DNA of 64,000 bases from positions 1 to 64,000 of the forward strand of contig NZ_VDMA02000007.1 in assembly GCF_006334915.2 (NCBI RefSeq). Direction: 5' to 3'. Source of the stretch: Microbispora catharanthi. GTDB lineage: Bacteria; Actinomycetota; Actinomycetes; Streptosporangiales; Streptosporangiaceae. Both the position numbers and the translations under genes were made by a program. Every line of letters begins with the position of its first letter. The first letter of the stretch is position 1. This document shows positions 42,058 to 54,592 of this stretch, piece by piece. The notes under the pieces are model-generated. The model ran no database searches. It worked only from the letters and a program-made list of their open reading frames with translations, and had not been told where the DNA came from.

Positions 42058-43377
42058 TCAGCCGCCGCGCAGGAAGCTCCGGATCTTCGCCCAGCGCTCG
42101 GCGAACCGCGCCTCCGCGCCGTGCGTGGTCGGCTCGTAGTAGCGGCGCTCCCGCAACTCCTCGGGCGCGTAGTCCTGGCGGACGAGGCCGTGCTCGAAGT
42201 CATGCGGGTACTGGTAGCCCCTGCCGTGGCCGAGCTTCTTCGCGCCCGGATAGTGGGCGTCGCGCAGGTGGTCGGGGATGCGGCCCACGAGACCGCGCCG
42301 CACGTCGTCGGAGGCCGCCCCGATCGCCTTCACGACGGCGTTCGACTTGGGCGCCAGCGCGCAGTGGATGACCGCTTGAGCGAGGTTGATCCTGCCCTCG
42401 GGCAGGCCGATGAACTCCACGGCCTGAGCGGCGGCCACCGCGACCTGCAGGCACGTGGGATCGGCCATCCCCACGTCCTCGCTCGCGAAGATCACGATCC
42501 GGCGGGCGACGAACCGCGGGTCCTCCCCCGCCTCCACCATCCGGGCGAGGTAGTGCAGCGCCGCGTCGGCGTCCGAGCCGCGCATGCTCTTGATGAACGC
42601 GCTGACCACGTCGTAGTGCTGGTCGCCCTGCCGGTCGTAGCGCACGGCCGCCTTGTCGACGGCCTTCTCCACGACCTCCACCGTGACCTCCGCCGTGACC
42701 TCGTCGGCCAGCATCGCGGCGGCTTCCAGGTAGGTCAGCGAGCGCCGCGCGTCGCCGCCGGCCAGCCGTACGAGCTGGTCGAGGGCGTCGGGGTGCAGCG
42801 TGACGCGCCCGCCGAGGCCGCGCGGGTCGGCCACCGCGCGCTCCAGGACGGCGCGGACGTCGTCTTCTGCCAGCGGCTCCAGCGTGAGCAGCAGCGAACG
42901 GGACAGCAGCGGGGAGATGACGGAGAAGAACGGGTTCTCCGTCGTCGCGCCGATGAACGTGACCCAGCGGTTCTCCACCGCGGGCAGCAGCGCGTCCTGC
43001 TGCGCCTTGTTGAACCGGTGGACCTCGTCCACGAACAGCACGGTCTGCCTGCCGGTCATGCCGAGCTCGCGGCGGGCCTGGTCGATGGCGGCGCGCACGT
43101 CCTTGACCCCGGCGGAGACGGCCGAGATCTCCACGAACCTCCGCTTGGTCGCGCCCGCCACGACGTACGCCAGCGTGGTCTTGCCGGTGCCCGGGGGCCC
43201 CCACAGGAACAGCGACATCGGGGCGTCGCTCTCCACCAGCCGGCGCAGCGGCGTGCCGGGCCCCAGCAGGTGCCGCTGGCCGATCACCTCCTCCAGCGAG
43301 CGCGGCCGCATCCGCACGGCCAGCGGCTCCTGGCCCCGGTGCGCCTCCTCGGCGGCCGAGTCGAACAGGCTCTCCAC
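42058..43377 (-). CDS. rarA: Replication-associated recombination protein A (MgsA/RarA)
   Basis: AAA+ ATPase acting at stalled replication forks, related to clamp-loader subunits and to Werner-interacting protein 1. The 439-residue protein has [16 protein letters not shown] at the start, Walker [10 protein letters not shown], and Walker [15 protein letters not shown]. Sensor 1 GATTENPFF follows, then the C-terminal tetramerisation region with [18 protein letters not shown] and [11 protein letters not shown]. The start is GTG at 43377. Confidence 0.95.
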   Translation of the reverse strand: MESLFDSAAEEAHRGQEPLAVRMRPRSLEEVIGQRHLLGPGTPLRRLVESDAPMSLFLWGPPGTGKTTLAYVVAGATKRRFVEISAVSAGVKDVRAAIDQARRELGMTGRQTVLFVDEVHRFNKAQQDALLPAVENRWVTFIGATTENPFFSVISPLLSRSLLLTLEPLAEDDVRAVLERAVADPRGLGGRVTLHPDALDQLVRLAGGDARRSLTYLEAAAMLADEVTAEVTVEVVEKAVDKAAVRYDRQGDQHYDVVSAFIKSMRGSDADAALHYLARMVEAGEDPRFVARRIVIFASEDVGMADPTCLQVAVAAAQAVEFIGLPEGRINLAQAVIHCALAPKSNAVVKAIGAASDDVRRGLVGRIPDHLRDAHYPGAKKLGHGRGYQYPHDFEHGLVRQDYAPEELRERRYYEPTTHGAEARFAERWAKIRSFLRGG

Positions 43378-43393
43378 ATCGCCGACACTACCG

Positions 43394-43861
43394 TCACTCG
43401 CTCCACACGGCCGTCGCGCCCGTGTGCCCGGTCCGTACGACGTAGTAGCCCACGGCCAGGGCGAGGATCACGGCGGCGGCCGACACGACCAGGACGAGGG
43501 CCCGCGAGCCGGCGCCCTCGGGGGCGCGGCGGGCCCGGGTGAGCCACACCATCACCAGGGACACGACGGTGAGCACCGCGGTCACCGGCACCAGGATCTC
43601 GGCGAGCCCGCTGTGGACCTCGATCGTGTCAGAGGGGTGGCCCTGGAACATCCGGTGCTCCAGCGCCTCCCCGCTCTCCTTGGCCACGAACACCGAGCCG
43701 AGCGCCACCACGGCGGTCGCCACCAGGGCCCAGTCGAGCTTGTGCCGCAGGCGGGGCAGCGCGGCGTAGGCGATCGACAGCACCGCGAGCAGCGGCGCGA
43801 AGATCACCGCCGCGTGGACGAGGAGGGCATGGGCCGGGAGTCCGAAGACCTGGTCGAACAT
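43394..43861 (-). CDS. DUF2231 membrane protein
   Basis: A 155-residue integral membrane protein with four predicted helices (about 10-28, 43-62, 84-106 and 121-141). The N-terminal [18 protein letters not shown] is the DUF2231 hallmark, with conserved His residues in the first helix and [15 protein letters not shown] in the loop. Some members are proposed to bind heme, which is unproven. It lies 16 bases before rarA and divergent to the lipoprotein isomerase gene. Confidence 0.85.
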   Translation of the reverse strand: MFDQVFGLPAHALLVHAAVIFAPLLAVLSIAYAALPRLRHKLDWALVATAVVALGSVFVAKESGEALEHRMFQGHPSDTIEVHSGLAEILVPVTAVLTVVSLVMVWLTRARRAPEGAGSRALVLVVSAAAVILALAVGYYVVRTGHTGATAVWSE

Positions 43862-44076
43862 CGTGCATCGCTCCTGAGACGGCGGCCGGGGCGCGGTTTG
43901 CGGGCCGTCCCCCGGTATACGGATTCGCTGAGCAGGAGGTTCCCAGGCGGATCTGAGAGCAAGATGAGCGCAAACTGTCGTGATACCCCTGGGACGCCTG
44001 CTTTACACGAAGCCGACGGGATCACGGATAGAGTGGCGCCTCAGTCGTAATAAAAGGGGAAAGGGAAGGCATAGCG

Positions 44077-44997
44077 GTGACCGACACTGATCGGCAGAAG
44101 CAACCGGCTTCGCACGTGAGCACGGCCGGGCGCGCGACCACCCCCCGTCGCCGCCTGCGTGGCACCCTCGGCGCCGGGCTGGGGCTCCTCGTGCTGGCGG
44201 GCAGCCTGGCGGCCTGCAGTGACGGCTCGGCCGACAACACAGCCAAGGCCACTCCCTCGGCCTCACCCTCGGCCTCCGATTCCGAGGGTCCTAAGGTGCA
44301 GCACACCGAGCTGGCCGGCCCCACGCCGACGGCCAGGCCCACCGACCTGCGTCAGGTCACCTGCCAGTACCGCAAGGACGACACGGGCGCCCCGTCGAAG
44401 AACGTGGGCTTCCCGCCCAGCAAGCTGACCAGGAGGGTCATCCTGGCCAAGCAGATGATCATCACGACCAACCAGGGTGAGATCGTCATCGACCTGGCCA
44501 CCAAGGACGTGCCGTGCGCGGTGAACTCGCTCGCGTTCCTGGCGAGTAAGAACTTCTACGACAACACCGTCTGCCACCGCCTCGCGACGGTGGAGACCGT
44601 CGGCCTCGGCATGCTGCAGTGCGGCGACCCCCTGGCCACGGGCAACGGCAAGCGCAAGGAAGACGGCTCGGGCGGCCCCGGCTACCTGTTCGACGACGAG
44701 AACCTCGGCGGCATGCCGCTCGTCCGGGGGACCGTCGGGCTGGCGCAGGCCACGGAGGACGCCAACTCCAACGGCAGCCAGTTCTTCATCTCCTTCACCG
44801 ACGAGAACTCCCAGCTGACCGCAGCGGGCGCCGCCTTCACGATGATCGGCGTGGTGAGCAAGGGGATGAACGTCATCGACAAGATCGCCAAGGGCGGGAT
44901 CATCCCGTTCAACGGCGACCCCACGGCCGACGTGCGGGGCGAGGGCTCCAACGCCCCCAAGAAGAAGGTCGTGATCAAGGACGTGGCCATCGTCTGA
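44077..44997 (+). CDS. Cyclophilin-type peptidyl-prolyl isomerase, lipoprotein
   Basis: Predicted to help fold exported proteins at the outer face of the membrane. The 306-residue protein has an unusually long cytoplasmic N-terminus (about 28 residues) before the signal helix. The lipobox LAAC follows near residue 48, then a Ser/Pro/Thr-rich linker. The cyclophilin domain (about 135-305) contains NTVCHRLA, LQCGDPLA and NSNGSQFFISF. The GTG start at 44077 has GGGGAAAGGGAAGG upstream. It is a paralogue of the isomerase at 49013-49861. Confidence 0.9.
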   Translation: MTDTDRQKQPASHVSTAGRATTPRRRLRGTLGAGLGLLVLAGSLAACSDGSADNTAKATPSASPSASDSEGPKVQHTELAGPTPTARPTDLRQVTCQYRKDDTGAPSKNVGFPPSKLTRRVILAKQMIITTNQGEIVIDLATKDVPCAVNSLAFLASKNFYDNTVCHRLATVETVGLGMLQCGDPLATGNGKRKEDGSGGPGYLFDDENLGGMPLVRGTVGLAQATEDANSNGSQFFISFTDENSQLTAAGAAFTMIGVVSKGMNVIDKIAKGGIIPFNGDPTADVRGEGSNAPKKKVVIKDVAIV

Positions 44998-45015
44998 CCG
45001 GCCCCCGGACACAGG

Positions 45016-45047
45016 ACGGCCCCCGCGACCGGTGTCGCGGGGGCCGT
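45016..45047. terminator. Bidirectional terminator between the isomerase gene and aspS
   Basis: A 14-bp perfect stem (ACGGCCCCCGCGAC / GTCGCGGGGGCCGT) with a 4-base loop in the gap between two convergent genes. Confidence 0.75.
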
Positions 45048-45055
45048 CTCGCGTT

Positions 45056-46807
45056 CTACTGCGCGGACTCGGGCTTGTCGGCCTTCGGCGTGGCGTCCAC
45101 GCCGGCCTCCTTGCGCTGCTCCACGCTGATCGGGGTGGGCGCCCCGCTCAGCGGGTCGTAGCCGGACGCCGTCTTCGGGAACGCGATCACGTCCCGGATC
45201 GACTCACCGCCCGCCAGCAGCATGCAGACGCGGTCCCAGCCGTAGGCGATGCCTCCGTGCGGCGGCGGGCCGTACTTGAACGCCTCGAGCAGCCAGCCGA
45301 ACTTGCTCTCGGCCTCCTCCTTGGAGATGCCGAGCACGTCGAACACGCGCTGCTGCATCTCGGCGCGGTGGATACGGATCGAGCCGCCGCCGATCTCCAT
45401 GCCGTTGCAGACCATGTCGTAGGCGTAGGCCAGGGCCTCGCCGGGGTTGTCCTGGAAGGTGTCGGCCCACTCCGGCTTCGGGGAGGTGAACGGGTGGTGG
45501 ACCGGGGTCCAGCCGCCCTCTCCGTCCTCCTCGAACATGGGGGCGTCGACGATCCACAGGAACGACCACTGCGACTCGTCGATCAGGTCGCAGCGGCGGC
45601 CGATCTCCAGGCGGGCCGCGCCGAGCAGGTCGCGGGAGGCCGCGGGCGCGCCGGCCGCGAAGAAGACCGCGTCGCCGGGCTTGGCGCCGGTCGCCCCGGC
45701 GAGGCCGCCCAGCTCGGTCTCCGAGAGGTTCTTGGCCACCGGGCCGCCCAGCGTGCCGTCCTCCTGCACCAGCACGTACGCGAGGCCACGCGCGCCGCGC
45801 GACTTGGCCCAGTCCTGCCAGGCGTCGAGCTCCCTGCGGGTCTGCGAGGCGCCGCCCGGCATCACGACCGCGCCCACGTACGGCGCCTGGAAGACGCGGA
45901 ACGAGGTGCCGGAGAAGTAGTCCGTGAGGTCGGTCAGCTCGACGCCGAAGCGCAGGTCCGGCTTGTCCGAGCCATACCGCGCCATCGCCTCGGCGTACGT
46001 CATCCGGGGCAGCGGCGTGGGCAGCTCGTAGCCGAGCGTCTCCTTCCAGATCCGCCCGATGAGCGCCTCGCCCAGCTCGATCACGTCGTCCTGGTCCACG
46101 AACGACATCTCGATGTCGATCTGGGTGAACTCGGGCTGCCGGTCGGCCCGCAGGTCCTCGTCGCGGAAGCAGCGGGCGAGCTGGTAGTAGCGCTCCAGGC
46201 CGGAGACCATGAGGAGCTGCTTGAACAGCTGCGGCGACTGCGGCAGGGCATACCAGTTGCCCGGCTGGAGCCGTACGGGCACCAGGAAGTCGCGGGCCCC
46301 CTCGGGCGTCGAGCGGGTCAGGTTCGGGGTCTCGACGTAGACGAACCCGCGCTCGCGCATGACCTCGTTGGCGAGGTAGGTCGCCTGCGAGCGCATCCGC
46401 AGCGCGTCGGCGATCCGCTGGCGGCGGATGTCGAGGTAGCGGTACTTCAGCCGCGCCTCCTCCGACACGCCCGCGCTGCCCTCGATCGGGAACGGCAGCG
46501 GCGCCGACTCGCTCAGCACCTCCACCTCGGAGGCGACGACCTCGATCTCACCCGTGGGCAGATCGGGGTTCTCGTTGCCGGCCGGGCGCTGGCGTACCTC
46601 GCCTGTGACCTTCACGCAGTACTCCGCGCGCAGGTCGTGGGCGTGGTCTTCCTCCCGGAAGACCACCTGGGCCGAGCCGGAGGCGTCGCGCAGGTCGATG
46701 AAGACCACGCCGCCGTGGTCGCGCCGGCGCGCCACCCATCCGGCGAGCGTCACCTTCTGGCCCGCGTGCTCCTTGCGGAGCGTGCCTGCCTCGTGGGTGC
46801 GGATCAC
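45056..46807 (-). CDS. aspS: Aspartyl-tRNA synthetase
   Basis: Class II synthetase of 583 residues, in bacterial form with an extra GAD domain. It begins with an anticodon-binding OB-fold ([26 protein letters not shown]). Motif 2 is [19 protein letters not shown] and motif 3 [13 protein letters not shown]. The start is GTG at 46807, overlapping the hisS stop (GTGA). Whether it is Asp-only or Asp/Asn-charging cannot be decided from the sequence. Confidence 0.96.
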   Translation of the reverse strand: MIRTHEAGTLRKEHAGQKVTLAGWVARRRDHGGVVFIDLRDASGSAQVVFREEDHAHDLRAEYCVKVTGEVRQRPAGNENPDLPTGEIEVVASEVEVLSESAPLPFPIEGSAGVSEEARLKYRYLDIRRQRIADALRMRSQATYLANEVMRERGFVYVETPNLTRSTPEGARDFLVPVRLQPGNWYALPQSPQLFKQLLMVSGLERYYQLARCFRDEDLRADRQPEFTQIDIEMSFVDQDDVIELGEALIGRIWKETLGYELPTPLPRMTYAEAMARYGSDKPDLRFGVELTDLTDYFSGTSFRVFQAPYVGAVVMPGGASQTRRELDAWQDWAKSRGARGLAYVLVQEDGTLGGPVAKNLSETELGGLAGATGAKPGDAVFFAAGAPAASRDLLGAARLEIGRRCDLIDESQWSFLWIVDAPMFEEDGEGGWTPVHHPFTSPKPEWADTFQDNPGEALAYAYDMVCNGMEIGGGSIRIHRAEMQQRVFDVLGISKEEAESKFGWLLEAFKYGPPPHGGIAYGWDRVCMLLAGGESIRDVIAFPKTASGYDPLSGAPTPISVEQRKEAGVDATPKADKPESAQ

Positions 46808-48060
46808 GAGAGTTTCCCCTTCAAGAACTCGACGACCTCCGCGAGCGGAACCGCGGTCTGGTCGGCTGTGGTCAGGTCCTTCACTTGCACGGCGCCCGCC
46901 TCGATATCTCGGTCGCCGAGGATGAGCGCGTACCGCGCGCCGCTGCGGTCGGCGGCCTTCATCGCGCCCTTGACGCCACGGCCGCCGAAGGCCATGTCGA
47001 CCGCGAGACCGGCCCGGCGCAGCTCGCTCACGAGCGGGAACACGCGCCGCCTGGCCTCCTCGCCGAGCGGCACGGCGAACACCTCGACGCCGCGGGGGCG
47101 CTCGGCCAGCAGGCCCTCGGCCTCCATCGCCAGCACCGTGCGGTCCACCCCGAGGGCCCAGCCCACGCTCGGCAGCGCCGGGCCGCCGATCTGCTCGCTC
47201 AGCCCGTCGTAGCGTCCTCCCCCGCCGACCGCCGACTGGGCGCCCAGGCCGTCGTGCAGGAACTCGAAGGTCGTGCGCGTGTAGTAGTCCAGGCCGCGCA
47301 CGAGCCGGGGGTCGTCCTCGTACGCCACGCCGGCGGCCGTCAGCAGGCCCCTGACCTCCTCGTGGTAGGCCTTGCAGGCCCCGCACAGGTGATCGGTGAC
47401 CAGCGGCGCGTTCTCCAGCTGCGCGCGCACCTCGGGGCGCTTGTCGTCGAGCACCCGCAGCGGGTTGATCTCGATCCGGTTGCGGGTGGGCTCGTCGAGG
47501 TCCAGGCCGCGCAGGAAGTCCTGCAGCGCGGCGCGGTAGGCCGGCCGGCACTCCTTGCAGCCCAGCGAGTTCAGCAGCAGCCGGACGCCGCGCAGGCCCA
47601 GCGAGGCGTAGCCGTCCATCGCCAGCACGATCAGCTCGGCGTCGAGCGCCGGGTCCTCGGCCCCCAGGGCCTCCGCCCCCACCTGGGAGAAGTGGCGGTA
47701 GCGCCCCGCCTGGGCCCGCTCGTAGCGGAAGTAGCTGCCCGAGTACCAGAGCTTGATCGGCAGCGGCCCGCCGTACAGGCCGTGTTCGAGCACGGCCCGC
47801 ATCACGCTCGCGGTGCCCTCGGGGCGCAGTGTCAGCGACTGGCCGCCCCGGCTCGTGAACGTGTACATCTCCTTGGTCACGATGTCGGTCGACTCGCCGA
47901 CGCCGCGCGAGAACAGCGCCGTGTCCTCGAAGGCCGGCGTCTCGATGTAGCCGTAGCCGGCGCGGCGGGCCGGCGCGGCCAGGGCGTCCCGTACGGCGAG
48001 AGCCCACTCCGAACGCGGGGGCATCCAGTCGAAGGTGCCCTTGGGCGCCTGAAAGGTCAT
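46804..48060 (-). CDS. hisS: Histidyl-tRNA synthetase
   Basis: Class II synthetase of 418 residues. It has motif 1 region [18 protein letters not shown], motif 2 [11 protein letters not shown] and [18 protein letters not shown], the His-specific [13 protein letters not shown] and GGGRYDGL, and a C-terminal anticodon-binding domain. The ATG at 48060 overlaps the preceding MBL-hydrolase stop by one base. The order MBL-hydrolase, hisS, aspS is typical of actinobacteria. Confidence 0.96.
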   Translation of the reverse strand: MTFQAPKGTFDWMPPRSEWALAVRDALAAPARRAGYGYIETPAFEDTALFSRGVGESTDIVTKEMYTFTSRGGQSLTLRPEGTASVMRAVLEHGLYGGPLPIKLWYSGSYFRYERAQAGRYRHFSQVGAEALGAEDPALDAELIVLAMDGYASLGLRGVRLLLNSLGCKECRPAYRAALQDFLRGLDLDEPTRNRIEINPLRVLDDKRPEVRAQLENAPLVTDHLCGACKAYHEEVRGLLTAAGVAYEDDPRLVRGLDYYTRTTFEFLHDGLGAQSAVGGGGRYDGLSEQIGGPALPSVGWALGVDRTVLAMEAEGLLAERPRGVEVFAVPLGEEARRRVFPLVSELRRAGLAVDMAFGGRGVKGAMKAADRSGARYALILGDRDIEAGAVQVKDLTTADQTAVPLAEVVEFLKGKLS

Positions 48061-48773
48061 CACAATCCCCTGGTCGGGCCGGCGTGCGGCGCGACGTCCC
48101 TGAGGAAGGGGTTGGTCGCGCGCTCGCGGCCGATGGTCGTCTGAGGTCCGTGGCCGGGCAGGACCGTGGTCTCGTCCGGCAGCGTCAGCGTCTTGGCGAG
48201 GCTGCGCAGGATGGCGGCGTAGTCGCCGCCGGGCAGGTCGGTACGGCCGATGGAGCCGGCGAACAGCAGGTCGCCCGCGAACAGGACCTGGGAGTCCTCG
48301 ACGGGCGCCCGGAACGTCACCGACCCCCAGGTATGGCCCGGCCTGTGCTCGACCGTGAACTCGAGCCCGGCCAGCGACAGCACGGCCCCGTCGGCCAGCT
48401 CCCGCACGTCGTCGGGCTCGGAAAGTTTCAGTCCGCCGAACGCCTGGCCCGCCTGCGGCGGGAATCCCTTCGCCGGGTCCGACAGCAGATCGCGGTCCTC
48501 CGGGTGGATCCACGCGGGCACGTCGCGGGCGCCGCACACCGGGGCCACCGACCACACATGATCGATGTGGCCGTGGGTGAGCAGCACCGCGACCGGCTTC
48601 AGCCGGTGCTCGCGCAGCAGCGCGTCGAGATCCTCCACGGCATCCTGACCTGGGTCGATGACCACGCACTCCTCGCCTGCTGCGGGAGCGACGACGTAAC
48701 AGTTGGTCTGGAACGACCCTGCGGGAAACCCGGCGACGAGCACGGAAGCGGCCTCTGCGTCTCTACGGATCAA
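48060..48773 (-). CDS. MBL-fold hydrolase, glyoxalase II-like
   Basis: A 237-residue metallo-beta-lactamase-fold protein. It has the zinc motif LTHGHIDHV (HxHxDH), DPGQD before it, HRPGHTWGS with the next His, [15 protein letters not shown] with Asp, and VLPGHGPQT with the last His. This set is typical of hydroxyacylglutathione-hydrolase-like proteins, often of unknown substrate in actinobacteria, which lack glutathione and use mycothiol instead. It heads the hisS-aspS run. Confidence 0.9.
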   Translation of the reverse strand: MIRRDAEAASVLVAGFPAGSFQTNCYVVAPAAGEECVVIDPGQDAVEDLDALLREHRLKPVAVLLTHGHIDHVWSVAPVCGARDVPAWIHPEDRDLLSDPAKGFPPQAGQAFGGLKLSEPDDVRELADGAVLSLAGLEFTVEHRPGHTWGSVTFRAPVEDSQVLFAGDLLFAGSIGRTDLPGGDYAAILRSLAKTLTLPDETTVLPGHGPQTTIGRERATNPFLRDVAPHAGPTRGL

Positions 48774-48879
48774 TCAAGGATTGCGCGAGCGAATGTAACC
48801 GAAGGGTACCGGTGCGGGTCGGCAGGCTGCGAACCAATACCCGTCAGCCGATACGATTCGCCCACCTCAATAGTCATTC

Positions 48880-48907
48880 TTGGAGCAGTCGAGCCGGATG
48901 CTATAGA
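48880..48907 (+). promoter_or_regulatory. Promoter of the second isomerase gene
   Basis: -35 TTGGAG at 48880-48885, a 16-base spacer and -10 TATAGA at 48902-48907, about 106 bases before the chosen start codon. Confidence 0.5.
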
Positions 48908-49012
48908 ACAGGCCGCCGTTCCCGGAGCACCTCCCGGGTGCGGCGGGCACGCGCCGGCGAGATCGCGTCCGGGCGTACGACCATGGGAAACAGGACGAGT
49001 CGGGAGGTCGAA

Positions 49013-49861
49013 GTGGTCACCGGCAAGGACCGGCAGAAGCAGCTGGCCCGGGAGCACTACGAACGGCAGCTGCAGGCACGCGTGGAGCGCGAGCAGAAGT
49101 CGCGGCGCAACGCGATCATAGGCACCACCGCGGCCGTGGTGGTGGTGATCGGCGGCGTGGTGGCGGCGACGACCCTCCTCGGCCGCGACGACAGCGACGC
49201 CACCGCGGCCGCGTCGCCGTCGGCGAGCATCAAGCCCGCGGTGGCCGACCCCAAGCCGTACGACCCGGTCAAGGGCACCTGCGGCTACGTCGCCGACGAG
49301 GGCAGCGGCCAGGTCAAGAACGTCGGCGCGCCGCCGGAGAAGGTGAGCACCGCCCCGGCGACCATGACCATCAGGACCAACCTCGGCGACATCGTCGCGA
49401 GGCTGGACAGCGAGAAGGCGCCCTGCACGGTCAACTCGTTCAAGTTCCTGGCTTCCAAGGACTACTTCGACAACACGAAGTGCCACCGGATGGGCACGGA
49501 CTTCCCGATCCTGCAGTGCGGCGACCCGCTGGCCAAGGCCGACGGCAAGAACCCGACCGACGGCCAGGGCGGCCCGGGCTACCGCTTCGCCAACGAGAAC
49601 CTCGCGGGCGCGAAGTACACCCGGGGCGTGCTCGCGATGGCGAACAGCGGCCCGAACACCAACGGAAGCCAGTTCTTCATCGTGTTCGGGGACACCGGAC
49701 TGACGCCCGACTACACGCCTTTCGGTACGGTGACCAAAGGACTCGAAATCGTGGACAAGGTCGCCAAGAAGGGCGTCATCCCCAGTGCCGGCGGGGACGG
49801 CACTGGTGCCCCGAAGCAGCCCGTGGTCATCAAAGACGTGACAATCACCAGCAAGAGCTGA
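49013..49861 (+). CDS. Cyclophilin-type peptidyl-prolyl isomerase, membrane-anchored
   Basis: A 282-residue protein. A basic cytoplasmic N-terminus (KDRQKQLAREHYERQ) is followed by one transmembrane helix (about 33-54), an Ala/Ser linker and a cyclophilin domain (about 115-280). That domain contains KCHRM, LQCGDPLAKADGK and NTNGSQFFIVFGDT. It has no lipobox, unlike its paralogue. GTG at 49013 was chosen because GGGAGG lies 5 bases upstream; the ATG at 48983 has no ribosome site. The gene lies between hisS and relA as in other actinobacteria. Confidence 0.9.
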   Translation: MVTGKDRQKQLAREHYERQLQARVEREQKSRRNAIIGTTAAVVVVIGGVVAATTLLGRDDSDATAAASPSASIKPAVADPKPYDPVKGTCGYVADEGSGQVKNVGAPPEKVSTAPATMTIRTNLGDIVARLDSEKAPCTVNSFKFLASKDYFDNTKCHRMGTDFPILQCGDPLAKADGKNPTDGQGGPGYRFANENLAGAKYTRGVLAMANSGPNTNGSQFFIVFGDTGLTPDYTPFGTVTKGLEIVDKVAKKGVIPSAGGDGTGAPKQPVVIKDVTITSKS

Positions 49862-49920
49862 CGTAATACAACCAAGGGCACATCGAGCCCTGGAGGCTGA
49901 TTCAAGTGCGGGAGGACACG

Positions 49921-51150
49921 GTGAGCACCGACCCGTGGGGCCGGGTAGACGAGGACGGCACCGTCTACGTGCGTACGGCTGAGGGAGAACGGGCCGTCGG
50001 GTCCTGGCAGGCCGGTGAGCCGGAGGAGGCACTGGCCTACTACCGCCGGAAGTTCGACGAGCTGGCGGGCCAGGTGCAGCTCCTCGAGCAGCGGGTGCGC
50101 GGCACCGACCTCGCGCCGGCCCAGGCCGAGTCGAGCATCGTCAAGCTGCGTGAGTCGGTGGCCGAGGCGCACGCGGTCGGCGACCTCGGCTCGCTGCAGG
50201 ACCGGCTGACGGCGCTGACCGAGCTGGTCGGCAAGCGGCGCGAGGAGCTGCGGGCCGCGCGCGACCAGGCCCGGGCGCACGCGCGTGAAGTGAAGGAGCG
50301 CATCGTCGCCGAGGCCGAGCGCATCGCCGAGGAGACGACGCACTGGAAGTCCGGCGGCGAGCGGCTGCGGCAGCTCGTCGAGGAGTGGAAGGCCGCCGAG
50401 CGGGTCGACCGGGCCACCGAGGCGACGCTGTGGAAGAAGCTGTCCACGGCGCGTACGGCCTTCGCCAAGCGGCGCAAGGCGTACTTCTCCTCGCTCGACC
50501 AGCAGCGCGACGCGGTGCGCGGCACCAAGGAGCGCATCGTGAGCGAGGCGGAGGCGCTGGCGGACTCGACGGACTGGAACGCCACCGCGGCGGCCTACCG
50601 GGAGCTGATGCGCGAGTGGAAGGCCGCCGGGCGCGCCTCCCGTGAGGTCGAGGACGAGCTGTGGGCGCGTTTCAAGGGCGCCCAGGACCAGTTCTTCCAG
50701 GCCCGCTCGGCGGTGTTCGCGGAGCGGGACGCCTCCTTCGCGGCCAACGCGGAGGTGAAGGAGGCCCTGCTGGCCGAGGCCGAGAAGCTGCTGCCGGTCA
50801 CCGACGCGCGTACCGCGCGCTCGGCGCTGCGGGGCATCCTGGAGCGCTGGGAGGCCGCGGGCCCGGTGCCGCGCGACCAGCGCGACCGCCTGGAGGGCGG
50901 GCTGCGCAAGGTCGACGACGCGGTCCGCAGGGCCGAGGACACCGAGTGGAAGCGCTCCAACCCCGAGGCCAGGGCCCGCGCCCAGGACACGGTCAACCAG
51001 CTCCGCAGGTCCATCGACCAGCTGGAGACGCGGCTGGCCAAGGCCCAGACGGCCGGCCGGGACAAGGATGTCAAGGAGGCGGAGGAGGCCCTGTCCGCCC
51101 GCCGCTCCTGGCTCCAGGAGGCGGAGCGGACGCTCGCCGAGTTCTCCTGA
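49921..51150 (+). CDS. DUF349 domain protein
   Basis: A 409-residue protein made almost wholly of long amphipathic helices, with three DUF349 repeats of the form EEWKAAERVDRATEATLWKKLSTAR. A short beta-rich start (WGRVDEDGTVYVRTAEGERAVGSW) precedes them. The molecular role is unknown; DUF349 genes are regularly found beside relA. GTG at 49921 was preferred to GTG 49906 because GGGAGG lies 6 bases before it. Confidence 0.9.
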   Translation: MSTDPWGRVDEDGTVYVRTAEGERAVGSWQAGEPEEALAYYRRKFDELAGQVQLLEQRVRGTDLAPAQAESSIVKLRESVAEAHAVGDLGSLQDRLTALTELVGKRREELRAARDQARAHAREVKERIVAEAERIAEETTHWKSGGERLRQLVEEWKAAERVDRATEATLWKKLSTARTAFAKRRKAYFSSLDQQRDAVRGTKERIVSEAEALADSTDWNATAAAYRELMREWKAAGRASREVEDELWARFKGAQDQFFQARSAVFAERDASFAANAEVKEALLAEAEKLLPVTDARTARSALRGILERWEAAGPVPRDQRDRLEGGLRKVDDAVRRAEDTEWKRSNPEARARAQDTVNQLRRSIDQLETRLAKAQTAGRDKDVKEAEEALSARRSWLQEAERTLAEFS

Positions 51151-51166
51151 CCCGCTTCCAGCGCGT

Positions 51167-51193
51167 CCCGGCGTGACCTCGTGGCACGCCGGG
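51167..51193 (+). terminator. Terminator after the DUF349 gene
   Basis: CCCGGCGTG / CACGCCGGG form a 9-bp stem with a 9-base loop, 17 bases after the stop. It separates the gene from the convergent relA. Confidence 0.6.
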
Positions 51194-51326
51194 ATTCGCA
51201 TGTCCGCCGCCGCTTCGTGAGGACGCGCCCCGCCGCCGGGCAGGGGCCGTCCGGTCATCGGCCCGCCGGGCCGTGGTGCCGGCCTCCGCCATCGGTTCGC
51301 CGGGCCGTGGTTCCGGCCTGAGGCCG

Positions 51327-53696
<2,370 letters not shown>

Positions 53697-53785
53697 ACAG
53701 ACTCCTCACGTCGAGTCCAGATTCCACAGTGTATCCGTGCTGCCACAGCACTCTCGGCCGCGTGCCCCTGACCGGCCCGCGCGGC

Positions 53786-54292
53786 TCAGACGGCGAGCAG
53801 GGTGCGGACGTCCAGGCCCGGCAGCCGGTCGCGGCCGGAGAGGAAGGACAGCTCCATCAGGAAGGACACGGCCACGACCTCCGCGCCCGTCCTTCTGACC
53901 AGCTCCACGGCCGCCCGGGCCGTGCCGCCCGTGGCGAGGACGTCGTCCACGATCAGGACCCGGTCGCCGGGGTCGAAGGCGTCGGCGTGCACCTCGATCG
54001 TCGCGGAGCCGTACTCGAGATCATAGGACGCCTCGTACGTGTCGGCGGGCAATTTGCCCTTTTTGCGCACTGGTACGAACCCGGCGCCGCTGCGGTAGGC
54101 CACCGGCGCGGCGAGGATGAAGCCCCGCGCCTCGATGCCGACCACCTTGTCGAACGCCAGGCCGTCCCCGAGCTCGCCCACGACCTGCGTGAAGGCCGCG
54201 TGGTCCGCCAGCAGCGGGGTGATGTCCTTGAAGAGGATGCCCGGCTTGGGGTAGTCCGGGACATCCCTGATAAGAGCCGTCCAGTCAGTCAC
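53786..54292 (-). CDS. apt: Adenine phosphoribosyltransferase
   Basis: Salvages adenine to AMP with PRPP. The 168-residue protein has DVPDYPKPGILFKDITPLL at the N-terminus, GIEARGFILAAPVA, and the PRPP-binding VLIVDDVLATGGTARAAVEL. GTG at 54292 was chosen because the family begins at this point; the longer frame to 54364 runs into a fold-back repeat. The repeat ends 15 bases before the start codon. Confidence 0.95.
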   Translation of the reverse strand: MTDWTALIRDVPDYPKPGILFKDITPLLADHAAFTQVVGELGDGLAFDKVVGIEARGFILAAPVAYRSGAGFVPVRKKGKLPADTYEASYDLEYGSATIEVHADAFDPGDRVLIVDDVLATGGTARAAVELVRRTGAEVVAVSFLMELSFLSGRDRLPGLDVRTLLAV

Positions 54293-54306
54293 GACGCCCA
54301 AGCCTA

Positions 54307-54519
54307 GTGCCGCGACCGGCGAGATCCGCCCGGACGGAGCGGTGTCCAGAGTGGTGCATCGCAAGGCGGAGGAGGAGCTCGTCGCCGGAGGCTACGGGCG
54401 GTCTTCCCGGGCCCCGCGCAGATTCCGAGCTCGCGAGGAATCTCCGCGGGTGGGGGCGACAACGCGGCGAGGTGCCGCTCTGGGCGACGTGACGGGGCAA
54501 AGATCGGCGGGAGGGGCAC
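54307..54519 (-). repeat. Fold-back element, copy 2
   Basis: A 213-bp element in the opposite orientation to copy 1. Its arms match copy 1 closely over about 58 bases each. On the minus strand the left arm runs GTGCCC...ATCTTTGCC...CCCAGAGCGGCACCTCGC. The right arm contains CCTCCTCCGCCTTGC and ACTCTGGACACCGCTCC. The centre is longer and different, with its own inverted pair AGATTCC/GGAATCT. It fills most of the gap between secF and apt. Confidence 0.8.
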
Positions 54520-54543
54520 CGACAGGGAGACCGGAACACGAAA

Positions 54544-54576
54544 GCGCCCCCGGAACCGGGCGGGTTCCGGGGGCGC
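54544..54576 (-). terminator. Terminator after secF
   Basis: A 14-bp stem (GCGCCCCCGGAACC / GGTTCCGGGGGCGC) with a 5-base loop, followed by TTT on the minus strand, just after the secF stop. Confidence 0.75.
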
Positions 54577-54592
54577 CTGCGACGAGCCGGGA

